Source of the DNA: Baffinella frigidus
Taxonomy: Eukaryota > Cryptophyceae > Cryptomonadales > Baffinellaceae
DNA length: 10,000 nucleotides
Direction: 5' to 3'
NCBI GenBank assembly: GCA_026770585.1
Contig: MU647048.1
Location: forward strand, 84,242-94,241
This document shows positions 1 through 5,244 of this stretch, one piece after another (the first letter of the stretch is position 1; every line of letters starts with the position of its first letter). Made by a program: the position numbers and the translations under genes. The notes beneath the pieces were generated by a model. That model saw only the letters and a program-made list of their open reading frames with translations. It searched no databases and was not told the origin of the DNA.

Positions 1-16
1 ACCCCAACCCCCCCAG

Positions 17-98
17 GCACCCGCGAGGAGATGATCAAGCACACGGAAACCTGCCCAGAAATCGAGATCGCGTGCGGCTCCCCGGGCTGCACCACACG
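17..98 (+). CDS. TRAF gene exon 1 (first in window)
   Basis: The acceptor is a C-rich tract ending CCCCCCCAG at 16; the donor is CACACG|GTACGG at 98/99. The frame reads TREEMIKHTETCPEIEIACG then SPGCTTR. It holds the end of one TRAF finger (H-x3-C) and the first three Cys of the next. It enters with two bases of a split codon and leaves with two bases of another, so more exons must lie upstream of the window. Confidence 0.72.
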
Positions 99-879
99 GT
101 ACGGGTTTTATCTCAGAAAAGGGATTTTTAAATTCGTTTTCTTAAGTCAACCCCCCTTCAAATTTGTCAACTTATGCGCAGAGAAAAGAATAAGTTGACG
201 AATTTGTACAGGAATTGACTTAAGAAAACGAATTTAAAAATCCCTTGTCTGAGATAAGGTTTAGGGGTTAGGATGTAGGGTTTGAGATTCTTCCCAGCAG
301 CACAGCCCAATTCCTGCCTGGAAATTGAGATCGCGTGAAGCTCCCCGGGGTGCCCCACACGGTGAACCCATACTAAACCCATACCATACTAAAACCATAC
401 TAAACCCATACTACACCAAACCCATACCAATACCATACTAAACCCAGCACATGGAAAACTCCCCGGGCTGCCTGAAAAGGTAGAGATGTTGGTAATTTAC
501 TGCCAAAACAACCAGCGCCAGCATCACACATGCCCTACGCATGGTGCTACTTACTGTACCCCGTGTCGACCGGTCTTACAAGCTGTTTCCGGATTTACCT
601 CAAATGGTAAACCCCTGGTTCCCAGCAACACCGCCCAAGTCCGGCGATCCGAAAGCAAACACGATTTTTCTGCAGATCTTTTATACGGAAAGGCGTGGTG
701 TTCACCTATGTTGGGAGATATCAAAACCCAAAGGACTTAAAGGCCACAAACCCGATCCACGTAAGCTGTGCCCGGAAATCGTGCTCGCGTGCGGCTGCCC
801 GGGCTGTACCACGCGGTAAGGTTTTAGGTTTGAGGGTTTGGGGTTTGGGGTTTGGGGTTTGGGGTTTAAATTTTAGGGT

Positions 880-911
<32 letters not shown>

Positions 912-928
912 GGTTAAGGGCCTAGGGT

Positions 929-960
<32 letters not shown>

Positions 961-3212
961 GGTGTAGGGTTTGAGGTTTAGGGTTTTAGGTTTAGGGTTT
1001 AGGGTTTGACGTTTTAGGTTAAGGGTTTAGGGTTCAGGGTTCAGGGTTTAGGGGTTAGGGGTCAGGGGTCAGGGGTTAGGGGTAAGGGGTTAGGGGTTAG
1101 GGGGGGGTGGGATTGTTCCCAGCAATACAACCCAACTCCCACAAACCCGGTCCACGTGCGCCACCCAGCGAAACCAAAGATACCTTCATTAGTCAACCAC
1201 CGAGGCTCGTCACCTGTCCGACCGAGGCTCACAAGCTAGAAAAAACCAAGCTTCTTTGAAGAGCGGTGGGTTATTTGGACCCTCCGCTTTGAACCCTTTT
1301 CTTTGAACCCTCGGTTCTTTGAACCCTCGGTTCTTTGAATCCTCCGCTCTGAAGCCGGGCCTGCAGCTGAGCTCGCAGCACCAAAGCCCCCGTTGTGTGG
1401 TTCGATCTTAGGGCCCCCACGGCCCCTTCTTTCGTTTCGTCGCGAGTTGCAAGTCCCGACTCAGCTCTCTGAGCAGTACACGTTGAGAAGTGACAGTGGG
1501 AAGCACCGGTGTGCTGAACAACACTCACTTCCCCCTGTAGGTGCAAGCGGTAGGAGGTGGAGTTAGAATCCATCCATAAAATGCTCGTATGAGCGGCCGA
1601 CACGGGTACAGTAGTGGCACAATGCGTAGCATGTGCGGCGCTGACGCTCGTTGTTGAGCAATAAATTATGAATCTCTCTAGGTGCAAGCGCTCGGCGATG
1701 CGCGAGCACATGGAGGAGGCCTGGGAGACGCACGTGGAGGTTGCAAAGCAGCACGTGGAGGCTACGGCAAAGGTTCCCCCTTCCCCCCTCTCTATCTCCT
1801 CGCCCTCCCTCCCTCCCTTCCTCCCTCCCTCCCTCCCTCCCTCCCTCCCTCCCTCCTCTCCCCCCTTGCCTGCCTGCCTCCCTCCCTCCCTCTCTCCACC
1901 CTTCCTCCCTCTCTCCCTCCCTGCGCCTGGAAGAGTAGGGTTTATGTAGGGAATCTGCACTCTCCCCTGGTATGCTTCGCCCGTAAACCAGCCTCGGTGG
2001 GGGTGCATACATGGTGGCCGTGTTGGATCCTGTAGAGCTTTGCAGACCTACATAACTACACGTTTCCCCACAAACCTAAACGCACCGAACCTGCAACAGG
2101 AAGTCTCAAGGATCCGGAAGGAGCGCGAAAGCACCAGCAAGGTCTGACTTTCTCACCCTAAACACTCCTAAACCCTAAACCAGAAACAATGAAAGGCACT
2201 TTCGCACCCTCAACAATCCCCAAACCAGAAACCAGAAGCAATGAAAGATCTGCGCCCTCACGCCCCCCCAGTCCCGTTTAGGCTGGGGGGAGTCTTGTGC
2301 GAGTTGCAATTTGGGCCGCCTTCGCGCATTGTGCCCTTGTGACATTCCACCTGCACTCAAGCGACGCGCGTGCACGGCGAGTTCCTCTCTATCCCTTCAG
2401 TGCCGAGTAGGCGCATACACCCTACCGTAGGGCCCTAGGACCTGTTTAGGACCTCCTGGGGGTCAATTTGGACCCCCTCGCCACTTAAGCGGTGTACATA
2501 AATCCAGAAACATCCAGAAACATCTGAATGCCTCACAGCAGGGCAGGTCTTCTTCGTCTTCTTTATTACTTTGGATACAATTCCTAGGTAGGCTCTTGAG
2601 CCTTGAGGTGAGTGATAAAAAGGCCTGTGAGGATGAAAAGGCCTGTGAGTCTTGAGAAACGGGCCCGCCTTGGAACCTCAACCCCTAAACCATAATCCAT
2701 TAAACCCTGAAAGGTTGTAATCGCTCTGCAACGTTCCAGGAGACGCAGCACTGAACCCTAAACCCCAAACCCTAAGCTCTAATCCCTAGAGTTTTCTCGG
2801 TGCAGGTCATGGAGGAGCAGAAGAGGGTGATCGAGGAGCAGAAAAAGAAGATTCAGGAGCTGACGTCATCGCTGGCGACGCGTAATCCATAATCCCCAAA
2901 CCTCAATCCCCAAACCCTGAACCCTGAACCCTGAATCCTAAAACCCTAAACCCTAAACCCTAAACCCTAAACCCTAAACCCTAAACCCTAAACCCTTAAC
3001 CCTAAACCCTTAACCCTAAACCCTTAACCCTCAACCTTAAACCCCAAACCCTAAACGCCAAACCCCAAACCCCAAACCCCAAACCCTAAACCTCAAACCC
3101 TAAACCCCAAACCCCAAACCCTTAACCAGGCACGGCCACCGTCGCGACGCTCTCGACGTCCGTCATGCGGCTGAGCGACCAGCTCGAAGACGCCCGGGAT
3201 GGATACTACTGA
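17..3212 (+). CDS. TRAF-type zinc finger / coiled-coil protein, 3' part of a spliced gene
   Basis: The proposed join is 17-98, 1682-1772, 2806-2881, 3130-3212. Phases agree at every junction: exon 1 leaves two bases (CG) completed by G of exon 2; exon 2 ends in phase 0; exon 3 leaves one base (C) completed by GC of exon 4. Seen in the product: a half finger with H-x3-C (KHTETC), then CP-x5-C-x4-C (Cys codons at 52, 73 and 88), then RSAMREHM with a His codon at 1707, which is the spacing of TRAF-type zinc fingers (PF02176-like). The last ligand, usually Cys, appears to be Trp (1722) followed by ETH. A heptad-like charged helix follows (EEQKRVIEEQKKKIQEL), then MRLSDQLEDARDGYY and a stop. The family usually mediates protein-protein contacts in signalling or ubiquitin pathways; the actual role here is unknown. 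The 5' part lies outside the window. Confidence 0.72.
109..256. mobile_element. MITE-like inverted-repeat element in TRAF intron 1
   Basis: Arms 109-150 and 215-256 are 42 bases each and complementary with one mismatch. The outer ends read TATCTCAGA / TCTGAGATA, compatible with TA target duplication next to TCTCAGA ends. Inside is a second, weaker inverted match (about 156-178 with 190-210, including CAACTTA / TAAGTTG). It has no coding capacity. It sits 10 bases after the exon 1 donor. Confidence 0.8.
299..359 (+). pseudogene. Decayed copy of TRAF exon 1 inside intron 1
   Basis: The stretch TGCCTGGAAATTGAGATCG... through CCCCACACGGTGAAC matches exon 1 (52-103) nearly base for base at the same length, but the second zinc-ligand Cys codon (TGC) is TGA. 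The donor-like CACACG|GTGAAC is retained. It is read as a duplicated exon that has lost function. Confidence 0.65.
366..446 (+). repeat. Degenerate CCATACTAAAC tandem array
   Basis: Seven or so irregular copies of an 11-base CCATACTAAAC/CCATACCA unit lie between the decayed exon copy and the next unique sequence. A short CTCCCCGGGCTGCC match to exon 1 follows at 461-474. Confidence 0.7.
661..743 (+). repeat. Dispersed repeat with ATGTTGGGAG core, intron 1 copy
   Basis: Shares TTTTTCTGCAG, GGAAAGGCG, CTATGTTGGGAGAT and AAAGGACTTAAAG in order with 3716-3796 (inverted), 4136-4215 (inverted) and 4618-4678. It directly abuts the second copy of the TRAF exon. Confidence 0.7.
743..815 (+). pseudogene. 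Second copy of TRAF zinc-finger exon (alternative exon or relic)
   Basis: Reads HKPDPRKLCPEIVLACGCPG then CTTR and ends in ACGCG|GTAAGG with the same two-base phase as exon 1, against TCPEIEIACGSPGCTTR there. No stop interrupts the conserved part, the Cys residues are kept, and the donor is better than that of exon 1, so it might be an alternative exon. Its upstream side (661-742) is a dispersed repeat, not exon-like, and I see no clear acceptor, so I favour a relic. Confidence 0.5.
820..1107 (+). repeat. Degenerate telomere-type repeats (TTTAGGG, TTGAGGG, TTTGGGG, TTAGGGG)
   Basis: About 290 bases of heptamer and hexamer G-rich variants in TRAF intron 1, beginning two bases after the GTAAGG donor of the second exon copy. 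TTGAGGG predominates at 879-960 and TTAGGGG/TCAGGGG at 1045-1105. It is non-coding. Confidence 0.9.
1288..1349 (+). repeat. Four-copy 16-base tandem repeat
   Basis: Units at 1288-1301, 1302-1317, 1318-1333 and 1334-1349 share TTTGAACCCTCGGTTC; the middle two are identical and the outer two diverged. It lies in intron 1. The rest of 1110-1680 shows no gene, although open frames cross it on the minus strand. Confidence 0.8.
1682..1772 (+). CDS. TRAF gene exon 2: end of zinc finger and start of helix
   Basis: The acceptor is AATCTCTCTAG at 1681; the donor is GCAAAG|GTTCCC at 1772/1773. It reads CKRSAMREHMEEAWETHVEV then AKQHVEATAK. The His of MREHM fits the TRAF finger; the Cys expected about five residues later is Trp. 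The remainder is a charged, probably helical segment leading into the coiled coil. The donor opens directly onto a CCCTCC-type microsatellite. Confidence 0.68.
1803..1921 (+). repeat. CCTC microsatellite in TRAF intron 2
   Basis: Nearly continuous CTCC/CCTC tetramers with a few TGCC and CTCT interruptions. Proline/serine/leucine frames on the plus strand and glycine/arginine/glutamate frames on the minus strand are products of the repeat. It may act as an extended pyrimidine tract. Confidence 0.9.
2100..2141 (+). CDS. Possible 42-base cassette exon of the TRAF gene
   Basis: Between CTGCAACAG (ends 2099) and GCAAG|GTCTGA (2142) lies an open frame reading EVSRIRKERESTSK. It is exactly 14 codons in phase 0, and both neighbouring exon boundaries (1772 and 2806) are also phase 0, so it could be included or skipped without shifting the frame. 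It is charged, as the flanking helix is. The donor GTCTGA is not a strong consensus, and so short an open stretch can occur by chance. Confidence 0.38.
2177..2260 (+). repeat. Imperfect tandem duplication in TRAF intron 2
   Basis: Copies 2177-2212 and 2229-2260 share AAACCAGAA(A/G)CAATGAAAG and end GC(A)CCCTCA. No gene is seen from 2142 to 2805 apart from repeats. Confidence 0.7.
2458..2477. repeat. GGGGGTC-GACCCCC short palindrome, related copies elsewhere
   Basis: GGGGGTCAATTTGGACCCCC at 2458-2477 has related GGGGGTCAAATATGACCCCC at 4788-4807. The preceding segments, CCTACCGTAGGGCCCTAGGA and GGCCTACGACCTGC, resemble the centres of the TA-flanked elements nearby. The sequence downstream of the first copy (GCCACTTAAG) is shared with 3947-3955. 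Confidence 0.6.
2806..2881 (+). CDS. TRAF gene exon 3: coiled-coil segment
   Basis: The acceptor is GTTTTCTCGGTGCAG at 2805; the donor is GACGC|GTAATC at 2881/2882. The reading is VMEEQKRVIEEQKKKIQELT then SSLAT plus one base. Hydrophobic V/I/I/L positions at roughly heptad spacing among E, Q and K indicate a coiled coil, which in TRAF proteins typically drives oligomerisation. Telomere-like repeats press on both sides, so this is an isolated codon-biased island. Confidence 0.7.
2882..3129 (+). repeat. CCCTAAA telomere-type array forming TRAF intron 3
   Basis: The whole intron, from GTAATC to CTTAACCAG, is CCCTAAA and variants (CCCCAAA, CCCTTAA, CCCTGAA). Seven perfect copies in register lie at 2944-2992. 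Being on the C-rich strand relative to transcription, it provides a pyrimidine-containing path to the acceptor. Similar repeats begin upstream at 2695-2770. Confidence 0.9.
3130..3212 (+). CDS. TRAF gene terminal exon
   Basis: The acceptor is CTTAACCAG at 3129, directly after the CCCTAAA array. The exon begins with GC, completing the split codon from exon 3, and reads TATVATLSTSVMRLSDQLED then ARDGYY and TGA (3210-3212). The helix-like MRLSDQLEDAR continues the coiled coil. The stop codon overlaps the start of a MITE-like inverted-repeat family (TGAGAGTGATCCA), so the present C terminus may have been set by an insertion. Confidence 0.68.
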
Positions 3213-3329
3213 GAGTGATCCAGTTAGCGCCAACTGGATCACGAAGTGGAAGTGTAGGGTCTACTTAGTGCAGTCCACGTGTAGCCATGCGTGGCCAGGG
3301 CCGGGAATTAGCCCATGCGTGGATCACGC
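3210..3329. mobile_element. MITE-like element (GAGAGTGATCCA family), diverged copy
   Basis: Begins TGAGAGTGATCCA, as does 4261-4338, and contains GTGC(A/G)GTCCAC and GGGAATTAGC in the same order as that copy. It carries an internal hairpin GATCCAGTT / AACTGGATC (3217-3225 with 3232-3240). Its first bases coincide with the TRAF stop codon. Confidence 0.6.
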
Positions 3330-3389
3330 ATATGTGTCTGCTTCTCTAGCTTGAGAGGACAGCAGATGCCCCCTCCTCAGGTCTTAGAT

Positions 3390-3425
3390 CCCTGGCCACT
3401 TATGGCGTGACAAGTGGACCGCACT
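3390..3425 (-). mobile_element. Inverted partial copy of the GAGAGTGATCCA family
   Basis: CCACTTATGGCGTGACAAGT at 3396-3415 is the reverse complement of 4287-4307 with one indel, and the flanking GACCGCACT matches the complement of AGTGCGGTC. Confidence 0.7.
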
Positions 3426-3465
3426 ATCATCTACCTTAGGTAACGAGAAACCCGTCTGCACCTAC

Positions 3466-3579
3466 CGGGGTACCTCGCTCATAAGAACACACACCTCCTA
3501 GGACCACCATAGGGCCCTGGGCATAGCCCTACTGTAGGGTCCTGGGAGGAGGCGGTTTCTTATGAACGAGGTACCCCTG
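3466..3579. mobile_element. TA-flanked MITE (GGGGTACCTCGCTCATAAGAA family), copy 1
   Basis: Terminal arms of 23 bases (3466-3488 with 3557-3579) differ at two positions. TA lies at 3464-3465 and 3580-3581, suggesting TA target duplication as in Tc1/mariner-like elements. Inner arms GGACCACCATAGGGCCC and CTACTGTAGGGTCC form a second, looser stem. It has no coding capacity. Confidence 0.8.
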
Positions 3580-3600
3580 TAGGTGACGAGACAGCCGTCT

Positions 3601-3664
3601 GTCTGGGGATACAGTCCCGTGTAAAGCCACTCCAGTCATCCTACACGGGATTGTACCCCCAGAC
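3601..3664. mobile_element. 64-base hairpin element, GTCTGGGGATAC family, copy 1
   Basis: Arms 3601-3623 and 3642-3664 are complementary with two mismatches around the 18-base centre AAGCCACTCCAGTCATCC. Confidence 0.75.
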
Positions 3665-3715
3665 ATAAAGCCCCTCAGTGCTCCCCGGGCGCCAGGCCCA
3701 AGGACACCAGTTGTC

Positions 3716-3796
3716 CTTTAGGTCCTTCAGGGTTTAAATGCTCCCAACATGGGCGGACACCTCGCCCTTCCGTAGAAAGGATTCCGCAGAAAAGCC
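3716..3796 (-). repeat. Dispersed repeat with ATGTTGGGAG core, minus-strand copy
   Basis: Reverse complement reads TTTTCTGCGG...GGAAGGGCGAGGTGT...CATGTTGGGAGC...GAAGGACCTAAAG, matching 661-743 in order. On that strand both give a similar short peptide pattern (G-V-x-x-C-W-E ... K/E-G-x-K-G), but the remaining frames differ and the copy is not inside a convincing gene. Confidence 0.7.
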
Positions 3797-3843
3797 CTGC
3801 TGCCTTCCCAAGGACACCGGATGTCATCTCAAAGACACCTGTT

Positions 3844-3890
3844 GTCTGGGGATACAGTCCCGTGTATGATGACCGGAGTGACTTTACCAC
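3844..3890 (-). mobile_element. GTCTGGGGATAC family, copy 2, truncated and inverted
   Basis: The arm 3844-3866 is identical to 3601-3623, but it is followed by GATGACCGGAGTGACTTT, the reverse complement of the copy 1 centre with two changes. The element is therefore in the opposite orientation, and its second arm is missing. Confidence 0.7.
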
Positions 3891-3912
3891 AGTCACGTCC
3901 ACTAGAAGTAGA

Positions 3913-3961
3913 TATCCCTTAAGTGTGGGTCTTTTCAGACCCCCTTGCCACTTAAGGGATA
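3913..3961. repeat. Stem-loop with CCCTTAAGTG arms
   Basis: Arms 3913-3925 and 3949-3961 are perfectly complementary (TATCCCTTAAGTG / CACTTAAGGGATA). An inner stem GGGTCT / AGACCC (3927-3932 with 3937-3942) makes one long hairpin directly against the next TA-flanked element. Confidence 0.8.
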
Positions 3962-4078
3962 CAGGGGTACCTCGCTCATAAGAAAGCGCCCCCCCCCTAG
4001 GACCACCATAGGGCCCTAGGCATAGGCCTACTGTAGGGTCCCAGGGGGAGGCGCTTTCTTATGAGCGAGGTACCCCTG
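3962..4078. mobile_element. TA-flanked MITE, copy 2 (best preserved)
   Basis: Terminal arms are perfect over 29 bases (3962-3990 with 4050-4078), starting CAGGGGTACCTCGCTC. TA stands at 3960-3961 and 4079-4080. The inner CTAGGACCACCATAGGGCCC and CTACTGTAGGGTCCC repeat the layout of copy 1. Perfect arms suggest recent activity or conversion. No transposase is present, so movement would need a source in trans. Confidence 0.87.
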
Positions 4079-4135
4079 TAGGCCGCACGTGCCTATCCTC
4101 CCGAGGACGCTAGGCCCCTCCCCCGATCTTTTTTA

Positions 4136-4215
4136 GGTCCTTTAGGTCCTTTAGGTCCTTTAGGTTCTTCGAGCTCCCAACATAGGCGGACACCGGAACT
4201 TGTTCTGTAGAAAAA
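4136..4215 (-). repeat. ATGTTGGGAG-core repeat, minus-strand copy with TTTAGGTCC tandem
   Basis: Reverse complement gives GAACAAGTTCCGGTGTC, CTATGTTGGGAGCTCGAAGA and then AACCTAAAGGACCTAAAGG. The CCTAAAGGA unit is repeated four times (TTTAGGTCC at 4131-4165 on the plus strand). Confidence 0.75.
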
Positions 4216-4260
4216 CCATGCTTCCTTCGGTCAGGGCGGACGGCTGTCTTGTTATTCTAT

Positions 4261-4338
4261 TGAGAGTGATCCACTAAGTGCGGTCCACTTTGTCACGCCA
4301 TAAGTGGCTGGGAATTAGCACTAAGTGGACCACTCTCA
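4261..4338. mobile_element. Compact 78-base MITE (GAGAGTGATCCA family)
   Basis: Arms 4262-4281 and 4318-4337 match as inverted repeats at 18 of 20 bases (GAGAGTGATCCACTAAGTGC). An inner pair AAGTG / CACTT contributes more folding. It is the intact reference for the copies at 3210 and 3390. Confidence 0.78.
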
Positions 4339-4590
4339 TCAGTAAACAACGTTTCTCCCCCCCTTCGCTGTTCGTACACAACGCGTAGAGTGCACATGAC
4401 CTCTCTCGGCGCCCCTGCTCAGACACAGCCTCGGTGGGGGTGCATGCATGGCGATCCCGCCACCTCCTCTTTTTCTTTTTCTTTTCTTCTTCTCTTGGTA
4501 CTCTCAAGCCTAAAATTGAGTGCTCCATTTCTCGGGCCCCGTCCTTCACGCGCCTCTGAAGTGGCAAGTGGCCTATTACGCTCCTCTCAA

Positions 4591-4766
4591 CAGGGGTACC
4601 TCGCTCGTAAGAAACAGGCCAGGATAAGTTCCGGTGTCCCCTTATGTTGGGAGCTCGAAGAATCTAAAGGACCTAAAGCCCCCCCCCCCCCCGGACCACC
4701 CTGGGGCCCTACGCATAGCCCTACTGTAGGTTCCTGGAGGGTGGCACTTTCTATGAGCGAGGCTTG
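4591..4766. mobile_element. TA-family MITE, copy 3, diverged and interrupted
   Basis: The left arm CAGGGGTACCTCGCTCGTAA (4591-4610), inner GGACCACC..GGGGCCCT and CCCTACTGTAGGTTCC, and the right arm CTTTCTATGAGCGAGG (4747-4762) follow the family layout. Between the left arm and the inner part lies 4618-4678, a plus-strand copy of the ATGTTGGGAG-core repeat, with a poly-C run after it (4679-4692). Confidence 0.72.
4618..4678 (+). repeat. ATGTTGGGAG-core repeat nested in MITE copy 3
   Basis: AAGTTCCGGTGTCC, TTATGTTGGGAGCTCGAAGA and ATCTAAAGGACCTAAAG match the reverse complement of 4136-4215 closely. Its position inside the arms of copy 3 suggests nested insertion. Confidence 0.75.
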
Positions 4767-4924
4767 TATACGGGCCTACGACCTGCTGGGGGTCAAATAT
4801 GACCCCCCACACACGTAAACGATATGGAGCGGTCATGCACACTGTACATCCACACGGTGGACTACGAACCTTTCTTCAAAAGTCAACTTACATGAAGAAC
4901 ACAGCCTGGGTGGCAGTGCACGCG

Positions 4925-5113
4925 TTGCGGCCGTGTTGGTATTGATACAGTTATCTCTCTCTCTCGCGCGCGCTCTCTCTCTCTCTCTCTTTCTCTCTCT
5001 CACACACACACACACACACTCACTCTCTCGATAGGGTAAGTGTGTGTGTGTGAGAGAGAGTAAGTTGTGAGTGAGTGACTGAGTGTGTGTGAGAGAAACC
5101 AACATGGCCACAA
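4925..5113. repeat. Large microsatellite hairpin: CT/CA left, GT/GA right
   Basis: Outer arms TTGCGGCCGTGTTGGT (4925-4940) and ACCAACATGGCCACAA (5098-5113) are complementary at 14 of 16. Inside are CT runs (about 4951-5000) and CA (5001-5018), then GT (5039-5052) and GA/GAGT (5052-5095), which can pair across the centre. The intervening frames are low-complexity only. Confidence 0.8.
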
Positions 5114-5136
5114 TGTATCAGGACCCAAACGCCAGT

Positions 5137-5200
5137 TTCGGGTTTCGGGTTTCGGGTTTCGGGTTTCAGATTTAAGGTTTCGGGTTTAGGGTTAAGGGCC
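5137..5200 (+). repeat. TTTCGGG variant telomere-like repeats
   Basis: Four to five copies of GGGTTTC (5137-5166) grade into TTTCAGA, TTAAGGTTTCGGG and TTTAGGG. Confidence 0.85.
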
Positions 5201-5244
5201 CTACTGTACACTACAGAGTGACCCTTGTCAATACGAGTGGGTAG

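Larger units (their letters stand above)
286..1145 (+). repeat. Three dispersed copies of a TTCCCAGCA-AC-CCCAA block
   Basis: Related blocks lie at about 290-311 (TTCCCAGCAGCACAGCCCAA), 619-640 (TTCCCAGCAACACCGCCCAA) and 1116-1137 (TTCCCAGCAATACAACCCAA). The first precedes the decayed exon copy and the last is followed by CCACAAACCCGGTCCACGTG, like 744-763. This suggests that intron 1 grew by repeated duplication of an intron-plus-exon unit. Confidence 0.6.
1988..4945 (+). repeat. Dispersed repeat CAGCCTCGGTGGGGGTGCAT, three copies
   Basis: Copies lie at 1990-2027, 4425-4455 and 4904-4940. The first two share CAGCCTCGGTGGGGGTGCAT then CATGG; the first and third share GGCCGTGTTGG. The third is diverged (CAGCCTGGGTGGCAGTGCAC) and leads into the microsatellite hairpin at 4925-5113. 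Confidence 0.65.

Noticed and set aside
366-446. Possible CRISPR-like or short-spacer array
   Set aside because: Units are about 11 bases, contiguous and degenerate, with no unique spacers.
1271-2012. Long minus-strand open frames of 245 and 149 codons rich in G, R and E
   Set aside because: They cross the CCTC microsatellite, whose complement stays open in all frames. Outside it the sequence is not protein-like, and the plus-strand exon 1682-1772 overlaps.
3675-3902. Minus-strand frame of 75 codons sharing a GV-x-x-CWE pattern with plus-strand frames near 541-819 and 4390-4818
   Set aside because: The likeness is explained by the dispersed ATGTTGGGAG-core repeat; outside the repeat the three frames share nothing, and MITE arms interrupt them.
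4833-5211. Minus-strand frames with SLTHTHS and ETLNPKPET-type repeats
   Set aside because: They are translations of CT/CA/GT microsatellites and TTTCGGG telomere variants.
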